A DNA stretch of 38,858 nt from Candidatus Uhrbacteria bacterium (GTDB taxonomy: Bacteria; Patescibacteriota; Patescibacteriia; UBA9934): positions 1 through 38,858 of the forward strand of contig CALRAI010000006.1 in the NCBI GenBank assembly GCA_943350635.1, written 5' to 3'. Positions 1-7,483 of this stretch are shown here, one piece after another. Under the pieces are notes generated by a model. It was not told the origin of the DNA. It searched no databases and was given only the letters and a program-made list of their open reading frames with translations. How positions within the stretch are numbered: the stretch's first letter is position 1; every line of letters begins with the position of its first letter. A program made the position numbers and the translations under genes.

Positions 1-2
1 TT

Positions 3-65
3 GACGTTCACGAAATGGGCTTCACCGATTCCGAAAAAGAGGAGTTGTGCGCCGCGATGTCATAG
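3..65 (+). CDS. possible C-terminal end of a gene cut by the window edge
   Basis: Frame 3 is open from the window edge to a TAG and reads as a charged helix-like tail (DVHEMGFTDSEKEELCAAMS). Another frame is also open for most of this stretch, so only the plausible amino-acid composition supports the call. No function can be assigned. Confidence 0.3.
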   Translation, partial: DVHEMGFTDSEKEELCAAMS

Positions 66-200
66 AACTGATTGAAAATCTCGATTGAATCAAAAATGGC
101 CGCCGCAAGGGTGGTCATTTTTGGTACAGAAACAGTCCGATTTTTACGCCTCCCACGCCACGAGCGGCACGATGTCGTCCACGACGAGCTCGACGGGCTT

Positions 201-551
201 CTACTTAAAAGTGAGCGGAGCGTCCAGCGTCTTGAGCTCGCTTGTGAGTTTCATAAACATGTCGAACAAGCGCTCGGTAGGCACGGTGTTGAGCGGACGA
301 GTGGCCAGCTCGCCCTCGACGGCCTCCAGCTGTTTGGCGAACGATTCTATCCGCCGTTCCGCTCCCATGCGGTACTTCTCCCGCGTCGCCTCAAGCTCAA
401 TCTGCCGCATGTTGCCGAGGTGGTCTTTCAAGTCCTTGCTCCATGAAACGAGCGTACCCTTGCTCACGTTGAGCCGCGTCGAAATGGAGGCGAAACTGAT
501 GCCCTGTGCCCGGAGCTCCACGAACTGTTCCCTTACCGCTTGATCAATCAT
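201..551 (-). CDS. HTH/coiled-coil protein, small-terminase- or transposon-like
   Basis: This 116-aa protein starts with a helix-turn-helix (about residues 3-42) of the kind found in phage small-terminase subunits and insertion-element DNA-binding proteins; the recognition helix lies around RLNVSKGTLVSWSKDL. A charged helical stretch that probably forms a coiled coil follows (residues 45-110). The family assignment is inferred from the HTH pattern alone; no large terminase, portal or transposase is visible, but the window edge is close. It is the last of three small minus-strand genes (809-931, 594-767, this one), so a joint transcript is likely. No clear Shine-Dalgarno precedes its ATG. An alternative is a stand-alone DNA-binding regulator. 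Confidence 0.55.
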   Translation of the reverse strand: MIDQAVREQFVELRAQGISFASISTRLNVSKGTLVSWSKDLKDHLGNMRQIELEATREKYRMGAERRIESFAKQLEAVEGELATRPLNTVPTERLFDMFMKLTSELKTLDAPLTFK

Positions 552-593
552 AAATCTCGCTGTGCTTATTGCCGTTTCTTCCCATTCCCCGGT

Positions 594-767
594 TCATGCC
601 TTTTTGAGGGGAGAGATGACGGCATTGTGCCCCGGCTTCTCGCCGAGCGTCACGATAGTTCCATCCGGCGTTACGACCGTGCCAGTTGGCTTGTTTTCAA
701 CGGCGTTCGCCATGGTTTGCAAATTTGCCACCACATCGGTCAACGCATCTTTTTGGTTCGTATCCAT
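594..767 (-). CDS. 57-aa hypothetical protein
   Basis: This ORF is shorter than the ORF-track cutoff. It encodes a hydrophilic 57-aa protein (MDTNQKDALTDVVANLQTM...) with an N-terminal amphipathic helix, a short turn/strand-rich middle (GTVVTPDGTIVTLGEK) and a basic C-terminus ending SPLKKA. The composition looks protein-like, and it lies 42 nt upstream of the HTH gene on the same strand, as in small phage or mobile-element gene runs. No family is recognised and there is no convincing ribosome-binding site. Confidence 0.45.
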   Translation of the reverse strand: MDTNQKDALTDVVANLQTMANAVENKPTGTVVTPDGTIVTLGEKPGHNAVISPLKKA

Positions 768-808
768 ACACTATTTATTTGTATTTACTCCCAAAATGGT
801 ACGCCGCG

Positions 809-931
809 TCAGTACCTCACGGCAAGGGTCTGTGGGGTTGGCTCACGTTTCAAGAACGCGAGAATGTCACTATTCCACGCGGTGACAACCGGGAACAATT
901 CCCACGCCTGCGCTAGGAAGTTCGTGGCCAT
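809..931 (-). CDS. 40-aa hypothetical protein
   Basis: This short ORF (MATNFLAQAWELFPVVTAW...) has a GAGG ribosome-binding site 4-5 nt before its ATG and ends in TGA. The peptide is hydrophobic/aromatic at the N-terminus and basic later. It lies 41 nt upstream of the 57-aa ORF on the same strand. A strong terminator-like hairpin (948-980) sits immediately upstream of its ribosome-binding site, so expression would need read-through or the hairpin acts as an attenuator. Function unknown. Confidence 0.35.
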   Translation of the reverse strand: MATNFLAQAWELFPVVTAWNSDILAFLKREPTPQTLAVRY

Positions 932-947
932 TGTCCTCGTGGTCACC

Positions 948-980
948 AAAAAAGCACCTTCCCTTGGGTAGGTGCTTTTT
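948..980. terminator. bidirectional Rho-independent terminator
   Basis: A palindrome AAAAAGCACCTtccc...AGGTGCTTTTT has A/T runs on both sides and can terminate either strand. The most likely user is the 72-aa gene at 1085-1303 on the minus strand, about 105 nt upstream. Confidence 0.7.
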
Positions 981-1084
981 CTGATGGTGTGGTATCAAGA
1001 AGAAAGAAGGACAATCATTCCAGACGTCTATCGTGGACGCATGCCGATGGATTCAGAAAACGTTCGGCGAAGCACGGTGATTTC

Positions 1085-1303
1085 TTACGTTATCTCCCCG
1101 CTTTGTTTTCGTAAATCCTCTTCCCATGCTTTCAACTCCACAATCTGCTCATCTGGAAGATCGTCATGGACGATTTGCCAACGCGCCGTAAGTAACCATT
1201 CTCGAAGATTTGCAATCTTTTTTTCCAATGCTGGTATTTGGTGATCATTAAACGTTGCAGCAATCTCCTGATTTGTCATCTGTTGCAATGGTTTACCGGC
1301 CAT
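1085..1303 (-). CDS. 72-aa hypothetical protein
   Basis: This small acidic/helical protein has no recognised family; residues 10-70 look like two amphipathic helices (ALEKKIANLREWLLTARW and EQIVELKAWEEDLRKQ). The annotated ATG lies inside a 23-bp tandem duplication (1285-1330), so the N-terminal residues MAGKPLQQ come from the repeat. An internal start at MTNQEIAATF (nine residues in) would give a protein independent of the repeat. The terminator at 948-980 lies downstream. Confidence 0.5.
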   Translation of the reverse strand: MAGKPLQQMTNQEIAATFNDHQIPALEKKIANLREWLLTARWQIVHDDLPDEQIVELKAWEEDLRKQSGEIT

Positions 1304-1330
1304 AGTCGCAATGGTTTACCGGCCACAGTA
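1285..1330. repeat. tandem 23-bp direct duplication
   Basis: Two adjacent copies of GCAATGGTTTACCGGCCA plus five further bases match at 21 of 23 positions. The array covers the predicted start of the 72-aa gene. The unit is not a multiple of three, so it is not a protein repeat; it looks like a recent local slippage duplication. Confidence 0.8.
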
Positions 1331-1359
1331 GAATATTCAAGATTCAAGAACGAGTCCCA

Positions 1360-2418
1360 CTAAATCTGCTTCGACTCAAGAATACCGGATTTATACAGCT
1401 CCAAAAGCACAAGAAATGCCGCAAGCACCGTTGGTCCAAGCACAAATCCAATCGGACCAAATGCGTTCAATCCTCCAAGCATCGAAAGAAGAATAAGGAG
1501 TGCGTGCATTCGCGTTCTGCCGCCCACGATGATGGGTTGCAACAAATTATCGATAAGTCCAACGCAACACAAGGACCATATCAGCAAGCCAATAGCTTGC
1601 GGAACATGTCCGGACACAAACAGATATGCCACTGCCGGCAACATAATTACCGACGTTCCCACCATAGGAACCTGTGCAGCAATCACTACTAATCCGGCCC
1701 AAATCAACGGACCAGGCACACCAAAAATTGCCAAACCAACTCCAGCAATAACACCTTGAATCACCGCAACAATAAGTGATCCAAAAACAACACCACGTAC
1801 CGTTGCTACCAATCGTGCAGCAACCGCGTTATCGATAGAATGTTTTAGCGGGCTCAACAATACAAGCTCTGCCTTAATTTTTTCGCGATCAAGCAAAAAG
1901 AAATATAACGAAACAAAGAAAATAAACGTTTTGAATACAATATCCGCAGAGCTCGCAAAAATGGTTCCAATATTCTGCACCATCCATGTTGCTATCCCAC
2001 GAAGAATCTCCGCAGGATCGATAAGCGCAAGTTGCGACACAAGAATTGTGGGCAAGAGATCAAAAAACGGAAGCGAACGGAGCGTAAACGATTGCGTCCA
2101 CAACGGATTTGCTAACGTATCCTGTAATATCTGAACCGCTTGATCGGCAGTCAGGAGCGCGATAGTCGCCAATGGGAGCACAATTGCAGAAAGCACTAAG
2201 GCGATCATAATCAGCGCTGAAACTTTTGGATGCCCTGTCCATAACCGAATATGGTGCTCCAGCGGGGCAACAAGAATACCCACAATTGCTGCAGTAATAA
2301 GAACGATCACGAACGGTTCGAGTACTTTCCAGAACAGCAATCCTGCTCCAGCAAAAATCAAAAGAAAAAACCATTTCGCAATACGTTGATGATCGGACGA
2401 TGTTCCAAGTCTTGGCAT
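1360..2418 (-). CDS. AI-2E family transporter (YdiK/PerM-type permease)
   Basis: This 352-aa inner-membrane protein has the usual layout of the AI-2E/UPF0118 family: two N-terminal membrane helices, a third near residue 70, a soluble segment, then several helices (around VFGSLIVAVIQGVIAGVG, LIWAGLVVIAAQVP and the glycine-rich C-terminal helices). Members are proposed to export small molecules, and in some species act as Na+/H+ antiporters; the substrate here is unknown. The track begins six codons earlier, but ATG at 2418 is preferred because TATACT lies exactly 8 nt upstream, just beyond the terminator of the rrm gene, implying an independent, essentially leaderless transcript. Length is normal for the family. 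Confidence 0.85.
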   Translation of the reverse strand: MPRLGTSSDHQRIAKWFFLLIFAGAGLLFWKVLEPFVIVLITAAIVGILVAPLEHHIRLWTGHPKVSALIMIALVLSAIVLPLATIALLTADQAVQILQDTLANPLWTQSFTLRSLPFFDLLPTILVSQLALIDPAEILRGIATWMVQNIGTIFASSADIVFKTFIFFVSLYFFLLDREKIKAELVLLSPLKHSIDNAVAARLVATVRGVVFGSLIVAVIQGVIAGVGLAIFGVPGPLIWAGLVVIAAQVPMVGTSVIMLPAVAYLFVSGHVPQAIGLLIWSLCCVGLIDNLLQPIIVGGRTRMHALLILLSMLGGLNAFGPIGFVLGPTVLAAFLVLLELYKSGILESKQI

Positions 2419-2434
2419 ATACCAAAAGTATAAC

Positions 2435-2460
2435 AAAAAATCTCCCGAAGGAGATTTTTT
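2435..2460. terminator. Rho-independent terminator after the RRM gene
   Basis: The perfect hairpin AAAAAATCTCC-cgaa-GGAGATTTTTT follows the RRM gene on the minus strand. The permease promoter begins right after its T run. Confidence 0.85.
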
Positions 2461-2487
2461 GTATTCCGCACCAAGTCGCTTTGCGAA

Positions 2488-2745
2488 TTAATCGCGTGGG
2501 CGAGCCTGGGAAACGGAAATTGTGCGACCACCGAAATCGGTTTGGTCGAACATCTTCACTGCATTTTCCTGCTCTTCAGGTGTGTTGAATTCGACGAAGC
2601 CGAATCCACGCTTGCGGCCAGTTTCCTTCTCGATAGGGAGGAAAACGGAAACCACAGTACCTGCTGCGCTGAAAAGTGCCTTGAGTTCATCTTCGGTAGC
2701 TGCATACGGGATGCCGCCTACGAAAACGCGTGCGTTGTCTGCCAT
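2488..2745 (-). CDS. RRM-domain RNA-binding protein
   Basis: This 85-aa protein is a single RNA-recognition motif. RNP-2 is visible as VFVGGI (residues 7-12) and RNP-1 as RGFGFVEF (about residues 46-53), both with the aromatic residues that stack on RNA bases. Single-RRM proteins of this size occur in cyanobacteria, spirochaetes and CPR, where several are cold-induced RNA chaperones; the role here is inferred. It is monocistronic, with a good sigma-70 promoter (2824-2852), a leader of about 70 nt containing a 10-bp hairpin that overlaps the putative Shine-Dalgarno, and a strong terminator. This suggests post-transcriptional control, possibly by temperature. Confidence 0.9.
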   Translation of the reverse strand: MADNARVFVGGIPYAATEDELKALFSAAGTVVSVFLPIEKETGRKRGFGFVEFNTPEEQENAVKMFDQTDFGGRTISVSQARPRD

Positions 2746-2755
2746 AATGGCTTAG

Positions 2756-2797
2756 TTACTTCTCCAGTGCCGTTCCCTGCTCCTCACGGAGAAGTAA
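2756..2797 (-). promoter_or_regulatory. 5'-UTR hairpin overlapping the RRM gene Shine-Dalgarno
   Basis: On the minus strand a perfect 10-bp inverted repeat TTACTTCTCC / GGAGAAGTAA, with a 22-nt loop, lies in the leader. Its 3' arm is the only purine-rich Shine-Dalgarno-like sequence before the ATG, though its spacing of about 16 nt is long. Pairing would hide it, as in thermosensors or autoregulated leaders; the function is inferred. Confidence 0.5.
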
Positions 2798-2823
2798 TGA
2801 CGTCACGGATGCTTAGCGACGAC

Positions 2824-2852
2824 ACTATAGCATAAATACTGTTGTAATGCAA
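2824..2852 (-). promoter_or_regulatory. sigma-70 promoter of the RRM gene
   Basis: TTGCAT, 17-bp spacer, TATAGT on the minus strand. The start point would be near 2818, giving a leader of about 70 nt. Confidence 0.7.
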
Positions 2853-2957
2853 GAATTCTTCCCCAGTACATCATATTCAATCGTAATACCAGGCTATTTC
2901 TTCAAAAAAACAATCCACATCTCCTTTCCAAACAAAATGACGTACACTATACACAAT

Positions 2958-3344
2958 ATGTTTACGAAAAAGCGCGAAGCACCACGCGAGACGTTTGACT
3001 TCACGAGAAACGAAGGCCAACTTGCGGTAGATGTTATTGAAACACCGGATCGCGTCATTATTCGCTCAGCAATCGCGGGAGTATCAGAAAACGATCTCCA
3101 CATCACCATCAACGAAGACATGGTGACAATTCGCGGCGAACGATCTGTTGCAAAACTCCCCCTCAACGCCACAGTGCATTACGAAGAGTGCTTCTGGGGC
3201 GCGTTCTCCCGATCCATCATTCTTCCATGCCGCGTTACTCCAGACGACGCCGACGCAAGCCTAAAAAACGGTATCCTGACCATTATCCTCAATAAAGCTC
3301 GTGGCGATGTGCATTTGCCCGTTCGCAACGAACTGACCGTATGA
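2958..3344 (+). CDS. Hsp20/alpha-crystallin small heat-shock protein
   Basis: This is a 128-aa small heat-shock protein, an ATP-independent holdase that binds unfolding proteins in the cytoplasm. The alpha-crystallin domain spans roughly residues 20-120: the early strands around VDVIETPDRVIIRSAIAG, a VTIRGER strand, the F.RSIILP strand, and the hallmark A.LKNGILTI near the C-terminus. The track ORF starts 37 codons earlier, but that extension does not resemble the family. ATG at 2958 gives a typical length and has TACACT 9 nt upstream, the same near-leaderless pattern as several neighbours. Its stop overlaps the VanW gene start (ATGA), so the two are translationally coupled. Confidence 0.88.
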   Translation: MFTKKREAPRETFDFTRNEGQLAVDVIETPDRVIIRSAIAGVSENDLHITINEDMVTIRGERSVAKLPLNATVHYEECFWGAFSRSIILPCRVTPDDADASLKNGILTIILNKARGDVHLPVRNELTV

Positions 3345-5188
3345 AAAAACCACACGCAACACACTGGATTGCGCTTGTTGGCATTGTTGCGGGAATGCTT
3401 ATCATCAGTCTTTGTGCCGCACACGCTCATACGACATATCGCAATAGGATCGTAAGCAATGTTCGTATAGCCGGTATCGATCTTTCTGGCATGGACGCTC
3501 TTGCGGCATCGTCGCTTCTTCAACGCGCCTATGCAGACATGATCACCAATGGGCTCGAAATAACGGTAGAAAATAGTACGAAAACTGTTGAGTTATTCTC
3601 CGCACAAAGCGATGACATCGCCTATAATTTACTCGACTGGGACGCGAATGCTGCAGTTCAAGAAGCACTCGTCGTCGGGCACCACACCAACATCGTTGCA
3701 GATAGTCTCCTAACGCTCTACTACGCGTGGTTTGGCCAAAAGTCATTCGGGGCGAATATTACCGTAAACACCACCAGACTCCGCGAAACGATGCTCGCCG
3801 CATTCCCTGAAGCACAGCTCCCGGCCACTGCAACAGATTTCGTCGTCAAACTCTCTCGAGGAAAAGAACCAGTCGTAACCGTTCGAGAGGGTGTCGACGG
3901 TCAAACACTCAATATCGACGGCGCTGCCATTCAAGCCATCCGACGCGATGCGCAAAATCTCTCCCTCAAACCACACGTCATTTCCGCAATTCCACTTGCG
4001 CCCTCCATGGCCCTAGCCGACGCAGAGACGCTTATTCCTGCAGCAATACAAGCGTTAACTTCAGCACCATACACCACGAGCGCCACCAATACTGAGAACA
4101 AAACGCAGGCATGGACCGTCAGCCAAAAAACCATTGCAGACTGGATTATTCCCACAAAACAAACCGATGGAACACTGAGCGTTGGGCTTGAATCAGAAAA
4201 GATGCTCAAATTTCTTACCGAAATTCACAACGCCATCGACGTTAGTGCAAAAAATGCACGTTTCACTATTAGCGACGGAAAAGTCAGTGAATTCCAGGGA
4301 AGCACGGAGGGCATCGTTCTTGACGACGACGCATTCTTTGCGCAGTTTGCATCCGCGCTTGGCACATCCACCACCAATACACCAATTACCATTGCTACAC
4401 GCACTGAGCTCCCAAGTGTCACCACAGAAAACGTAAATGGACTTGGAATCAGTCAAATTGTTGGAGAAGCAAGCACAACGTTCCCCCACTCCACCGCAAA
4501 TCGCGCACAAAATATTCAACACGGTGCTGAAAAACTCAACGGTATTCTTATTGCTCCAGGCGAAATTGTCTCAACACTTGCGCTTCTCCGACCCTTCACG
4601 CTCAGCGACGGGTACGTGTCCGAACTCGTCATTAAGGGTGACGAAATTAAGGCAGAAGTTGGAGGAGGATTGTGTCAGCTTGGCACCACAATGTTTCGCT
4701 CTGTCATGGCCACCGGACTTGAAGTAGTAAGTCGTCGGAATCATTCCCTCGCAATTTCCTATTATGACGACGCCACCAACGGCAATCCCGGAACAGACGC
4801 CACATTGTACGATCCCGCTCCAGATTTTACGTTCAAGAACGACATGGCGACGTACATTCTCCTCATCACCACCGTGAATATCGAAACCGAAACGGTCACC
4901 TTCACCTTTTGGGGTACGAAAGACGGCCGATCCGGTAGCTACTCACCGCCAGAAGTACTCACCCGTACTCCTGCCGGTGCCACCAGATATACAGACTCTG
5001 CAGCACTCGCACTAGGCGAAGAACGATGTCAAAACGCATTCCCTGGCTACACCACCACATTCGACTACACCATCATCTACGCAGACGGCACAACAAAAGT
5101 AACTCCGTTCTTATCCGATTATCGCGCACTTCCCAAAATGTGCGTCCGCGGCACCGCGGTGCAAACCGTAGCCACAACAGAAGAATAA
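3341..5188 (+). CDS. VanW family cell-envelope protein
   Basis: This 615-aa protein has one N-terminal membrane anchor (about residues 10-30) and a large extracytoplasmic part. A VanW domain (residues about 385-510) is recognised by a G.QN...A..LNG.L..PGE pattern and the signature GGGLCQLGTTMF; upstream segments resemble the peptidoglycan-binding repeats (PG_binding_4 type) that usually accompany it. VanW proteins are found in vancomycin-resistance clusters and widely in Gram-positive and CPR cell envelopes, but their biochemistry is unresolved. A resistance role is not implied; a wall-linked function is the safer inference. It overlaps the Hsp20 gene by 4 nt. No terminator is evident before the padR promoter. 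Confidence 0.85.
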   Translation: MKKPHATHWIALVGIVAGMLIISLCAAHAHTTYRNRIVSNVRIAGIDLSGMDALAASSLLQRAYADMITNGLEITVENSTKTVELFSAQSDDIAYNLLDWDANAAVQEALVVGHHTNIVADSLLTLYYAWFGQKSFGANITVNTTRLRETMLAAFPEAQLPATATDFVVKLSRGKEPVVTVREGVDGQTLNIDGAAIQAIRRDAQNLSLKPHVISAIPLAPSMALADAETLIPAAIQALTSAPYTTSATNTENKTQAWTVSQKTIADWIIPTKQTDGTLSVGLESEKMLKFLTEIHNAIDVSAKNARFTISDGKVSEFQGSTEGIVLDDDAFFAQFASALGTSTTNTPITIATRTELPSVTTENVNGLGISQIVGEASTTFPHSTANRAQNIQHGAEKLNGILIAPGEIVSTLALLRPFTLSDGYVSELVIKGDEIKAEVGGGLCQLGTTMFRSVMATGLEVVSRRNHSLAISYYDDATNGNPGTDATLYDPAPDFTFKNDMATYILLITTVNIETETVTFTFWGTKDGRSGSYSPPEVLTRTPAGATRYTDSAALALGEERCQNAFPGYTTTFDYTIIYADGTTKVTPFLSDYRALPKMCVRGTAVQTVATTEE

Positions 5189-5214
5189 ATATCCGTCGCC
5201 AAGAGCAAATCAAT

Positions 5215-5243
5215 TTGACACATTTCATACTATGTGTTACAAA
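5215..5243 (+). promoter_or_regulatory. sigma-70 promoter of padR with dyad operator
   Basis: TTGACA, 17-bp spacer, TACAAA. Two dyads overlap the -10 region: CATACT-N11-AGTATG (5226-5248) and GTTAC-N7-GTAAC (5236-5252). They are good candidates for autoregulatory binding by PadR; operator function is inferred from position and symmetry. Confidence 0.7.
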
Positions 5244-5273
5244 GTATGTAACGTAATGCATAACGTTTTATCT

Positions 5274-5397
5274 GGGGCTTTCTCGTTTGAGGCTAGTTTC
5301 GATGAAGATCGAGGAAAGCTTCCGAGACGTACTTCATGTGTACGTAGAGGAAGTTTCCGATGATCTGAATCGAAAATAGACCAAACAAGAAAGTCCC
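5274..5397 (+). ncRNA. 124-nt extended hairpin leader RNA upstream of padR
   Basis: The region between the promoter and padR folds on paper into one long hairpin: GGGGCTTTCT/AGAAAGTCCC (one G.U pair), then GTTTG/CAAAC, then a 12-pair segment around TTTCGAT/ATCGAAA with one bulge and one mismatch, then AGATC/GATCT, GGAAA/TTTCC, CTTCC/GGAAG and an apical ACGTAC-7nt-GTACGT. It ends 7 nt before the padR ATG and no Shine-Dalgarno is left outside it. It could be a structured 5' UTR, a processed small RNA, or a REP/MITE-like insertion. No known RNA family is recognised. Confidence 0.6.
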
Positions 5398-5404
5398 ATC
5401 CACT

Positions 5405-5740
5405 ATGAAGTTCTCATCGGAGCTACTCAAAGGCACCGCAGAATTACTCGTCCTTCAAATTCTCGCAAAACATGGAGAATCGTACGGATACGAATTGGTT
5501 CGGTCAATCGCCGAATCGAGCAACAATGTGTTCGAATTTCAGGAAGGCACACTCTATCCCCTACTCTATCGTCTCGAAGCTCGCGGCTTCATCGGCAGTG
5601 AGGAGAAGCTCTCGCCGACGGGAAAGAAACGACGGTACTACAGCATTACTTCATCAGGTGCCGCAACACTCAAAGTACGCCGCACCGAACTGGGTGCATT
5701 CGTTCAAGGCCTCTCCACCGCTCTCGATCTTGCCGTATGA
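5405..5740 (+). CDS. PadR family transcriptional regulator
   Basis: This 111-aa winged-helix repressor has the PadR signature EGTLYPLLYRLEARGFI (residues 47-63), preceded by the LKGTAELLVLQIL helix and YGYELV, and followed by the wing (KRRYYSIT). PadR proteins usually repress their own operon and respond to small molecules, envelope stress or partner membrane proteins. The gene overlaps the downstream HAAS membrane gene by 4 nt (ATGA), the classical PadR/HAAS arrangement. It is transcribed through a long structured leader from a promoter carrying dyads in the -10 region, so both DNA-level autoregulation and RNA-level control are plausible. Confidence 0.92.
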   Translation: MKFSSELLKGTAELLVLQILAKHGESYGYELVRSIAESSNNVFEFQEGTLYPLLYRLEARGFIGSEEKLSPTGKKRRYYSITSSGAATLKVRRTELGAFVQGLSTALDLAV

Positions 5741-7284
5741 GCAACAGAACCGCGTTCTTCGACGCCTTAACCGAAGAGCTTCCGGACGATGTATGGGGAA
5801 ATCGTTTACACACAGAACTCGCCGCGCATCTTGAAGATGCGGTGTACTTTGGCGCACTCCAAGGAAAAAATGAAACCATCGCCGAAGAACAGGCGCTTGC
5901 CGACCTGGGCTCTCCTCATCTTATTCTCCAAGAATTCCGCCACGCTATGACCTACAAATCTCCGCAAGCCTTCGTACTCCACGCCATCGGCGTTGGACTC
6001 GCAGCGTCTCCATTACTCTATATCGTTACATTATTCCTTCGCGTTCCTCCAGTCTCAGCAATTTTCTTCTTATTGCTCGTTGCATTTTACGTGCATACAC
6101 TCTCTCCGATCCTTCGCCACATTGAGAGCCGATCATTCCAAAAGAACATGATCGCGATTGTCACAGGAATTCCTATTGCCATTGTAACGATTCCATTAAC
6201 CATCGCATTCTTCACTGCGCCAGCAAGTCTTCAAGACGCAAGTACTCCATTGTTTATGGTGATTCTTGGCGCAATTGGTGGAGTATTAAATATCGTCGCC
6301 GCCATTTTTGCAACGCGATACGTTCGCGCGCAGCAAGCAGCTGCAATAGAAAAAGGGAAATCGATCGAGCCGAAAAACAACACCCATCTTCGCACGCTAT
6401 CAATCGTTGCAATAGTATTCATCGCCACCTCAACGCTTCTTAAATGGTTCCCAGTAAAAAATCTTGCCATCATTCCAAAAATCCAATGGCTTTTTACCAC
6501 AATGATCACAGCAACAAATGCATTCTCTGGAGTAATCTCACCATTAAGCGGCATTTATATTACGGGAATCGTTGTAGGCGGTCTTGGCATTATTGGAACA
6601 TGTTTCGTTATTCAGTTCTTCGTTCACCGCACAAAACAAAAAACACAATCCTTCCCATGGTTATGGCTGGTAGCAATGGTATACGCCGTATCCTTGCTCA
6701 TGGTTCCTGCACCACTCAACACAGAACAAGTAAATGTTTCGTGGAATGTTCCGTATAAAAATGTTTCAGCAGTCATCGAACGCCAAGAACTCGGCCCGTT
6801 CTATATCATGGCTAAATACCTCAATCGAAATACCCAACAAGCATTCGAATATCATCTCTCAAGTCCCGATCTTGGAAATACTTTCGAGCTTCAACAATAT
6901 CCGGATCACGTGTTTACCCTGTCGAATATCTCCACCGTTGATTCGTACACAACAACGACACGAATCGAAGACACGGTCAGCTTTGGAGCGACGATGAATA
7001 CTGAAGGAATTTGGTGCCATTATTTCGCAAACAGTGCAGAAAGTACCGATCCGATAACGCCCACCGGCACAAGAAAAGAGCTCTGGAATGGCCCAACATA
7101 TTGCACCGACCTCTACGTCAACGACAAAAAAGTCTTCGATGCACCGCAGGGAATCGATATTGGCCGTGACGCATCCATCACCGTGAGCAACGATGGAAAA
7201 TGGCTCCTCTGGGCTCACGACACCGATACGTTCCTTCAAGGCTCCTTTACCCCAACCGAGGTGTATCTCATCGATCTTCGCTAA
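5737..7284 (+). CDS. HAAS-domain multi-pass membrane protein, PadR partner
   Basis: The 515-aa product has an N-terminal HAAS-type helical domain (residues 1-70; TELAAHLEDAV...EEQALADLGSP), the module that pairs with PadR regulators in many operons. About seven to eight membrane helices follow (residues ~75-330), then an extracytoplasmic C-terminal domain of about 170 residues rich in beta strands. The HAAS domain is thought to transmit a membrane signal or tether the regulator. The C-terminal part is not recognised and may sense an external ligand. The gene is translationally coupled to padR and is followed by a clear terminator. Confidence 0.75.
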   Translation: MSNRTAFFDALTEELPDDVWGNRLHTELAAHLEDAVYFGALQGKNETIAEEQALADLGSPHLILQEFRHAMTYKSPQAFVLHAIGVGLAASPLLYIVTLFLRVPPVSAIFFLLLVAFYVHTLSPILRHIESRSFQKNMIAIVTGIPIAIVTIPLTIAFFTAPASLQDASTPLFMVILGAIGGVLNIVAAIFATRYVRAQQAAAIEKGKSIEPKNNTHLRTLSIVAIVFIATSTLLKWFPVKNLAIIPKIQWLFTTMITATNAFSGVISPLSGIYITGIVVGGLGIIGTCFVIQFFVHRTKQKTQSFPWLWLVAMVYAVSLLMVPAPLNTEQVNVSWNVPYKNVSAVIERQELGPFYIMAKYLNRNTQQAFEYHLSSPDLGNTFELQQYPDHVFTLSNISTVDSYTTTTRIEDTVSFGATMNTEGIWCHYFANSAESTDPITPTGTRKELWNGPTYCTDLYVNDKKVFDAPQGIDIGRDASITVSNDGKWLLWAHDTDTFLQGSFTPTEVYLIDLR

Positions 7285-7300
7285 GCCAAAAAACAAACAA

Positions 7301-7333
7301 AAACCTCCGAAACCACTAGGGTCTCGGAGGTTT
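7301..7333. terminator. Rho-independent terminator between padR operon and clpP
   Basis: Hairpin AAACCTCCGA...TCGGAGGTTT followed by TCTTTGATTTT on the plus strand, with an A-rich flank that makes it usable from the clpP side as well. Confidence 0.75.
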
Positions 7334-7343
7334 CTTTGATTTT

Positions 7344-7470
7344 ACCTCCCGTGCTTTATTCTGCGGTCAAGAAGATAAAAGTATTGAAACAGTTCAGCCG
7401 AAGCCAAAGTGCTCAAAAATCTTGTATCCCCATGCTTGTCGTGACCGCAGGATAAAGAGCAGGAGGAAGT
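7344..7470 (-). ncRNA. structured clpP 3'-region RNA candidate (127 nt)
   Basis: This gene-free stretch after clpP contains a long inverted repeat. The core is CTTTATtCTGCGGTCA against TGACCGCAGgATAAAG (15 of 16 bases complementary), extended by CCTCC/GGAGG-like outer pairing. Inside, on the minus strand, are AAGAT/ATCTT and a UUCG-capped stem TTTGGC-TTCG-GCTGAA, separated by an asymmetric internal loop. The shared terminator follows. It could be a clpP 3' UTR structure or a separate small RNA. I could not match it to 6S, SRP or tmRNA. Confidence 0.45.
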
Positions 7471-7483
7471 CAGTTTGTACCTT

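Noticed and set aside
540-971. Plus-strand ORFs of 76-143 aa
   Set aside because: Lower-quality composition and no ribosome-binding site; the minus strand carries better small ORFs in line with the HTH gene.
3341-5188. VanW as evidence of vancomycin resistance
   Set aside because: No vanA/H/X/Y/S/R genes are nearby, and VanW domains are widespread in ordinary cell envelopes.
5274-7470. CRISPR array
   Set aside because: The long hairpins are single palindromes; there are no regularly spaced identical repeats with unique spacers anywhere in the window.
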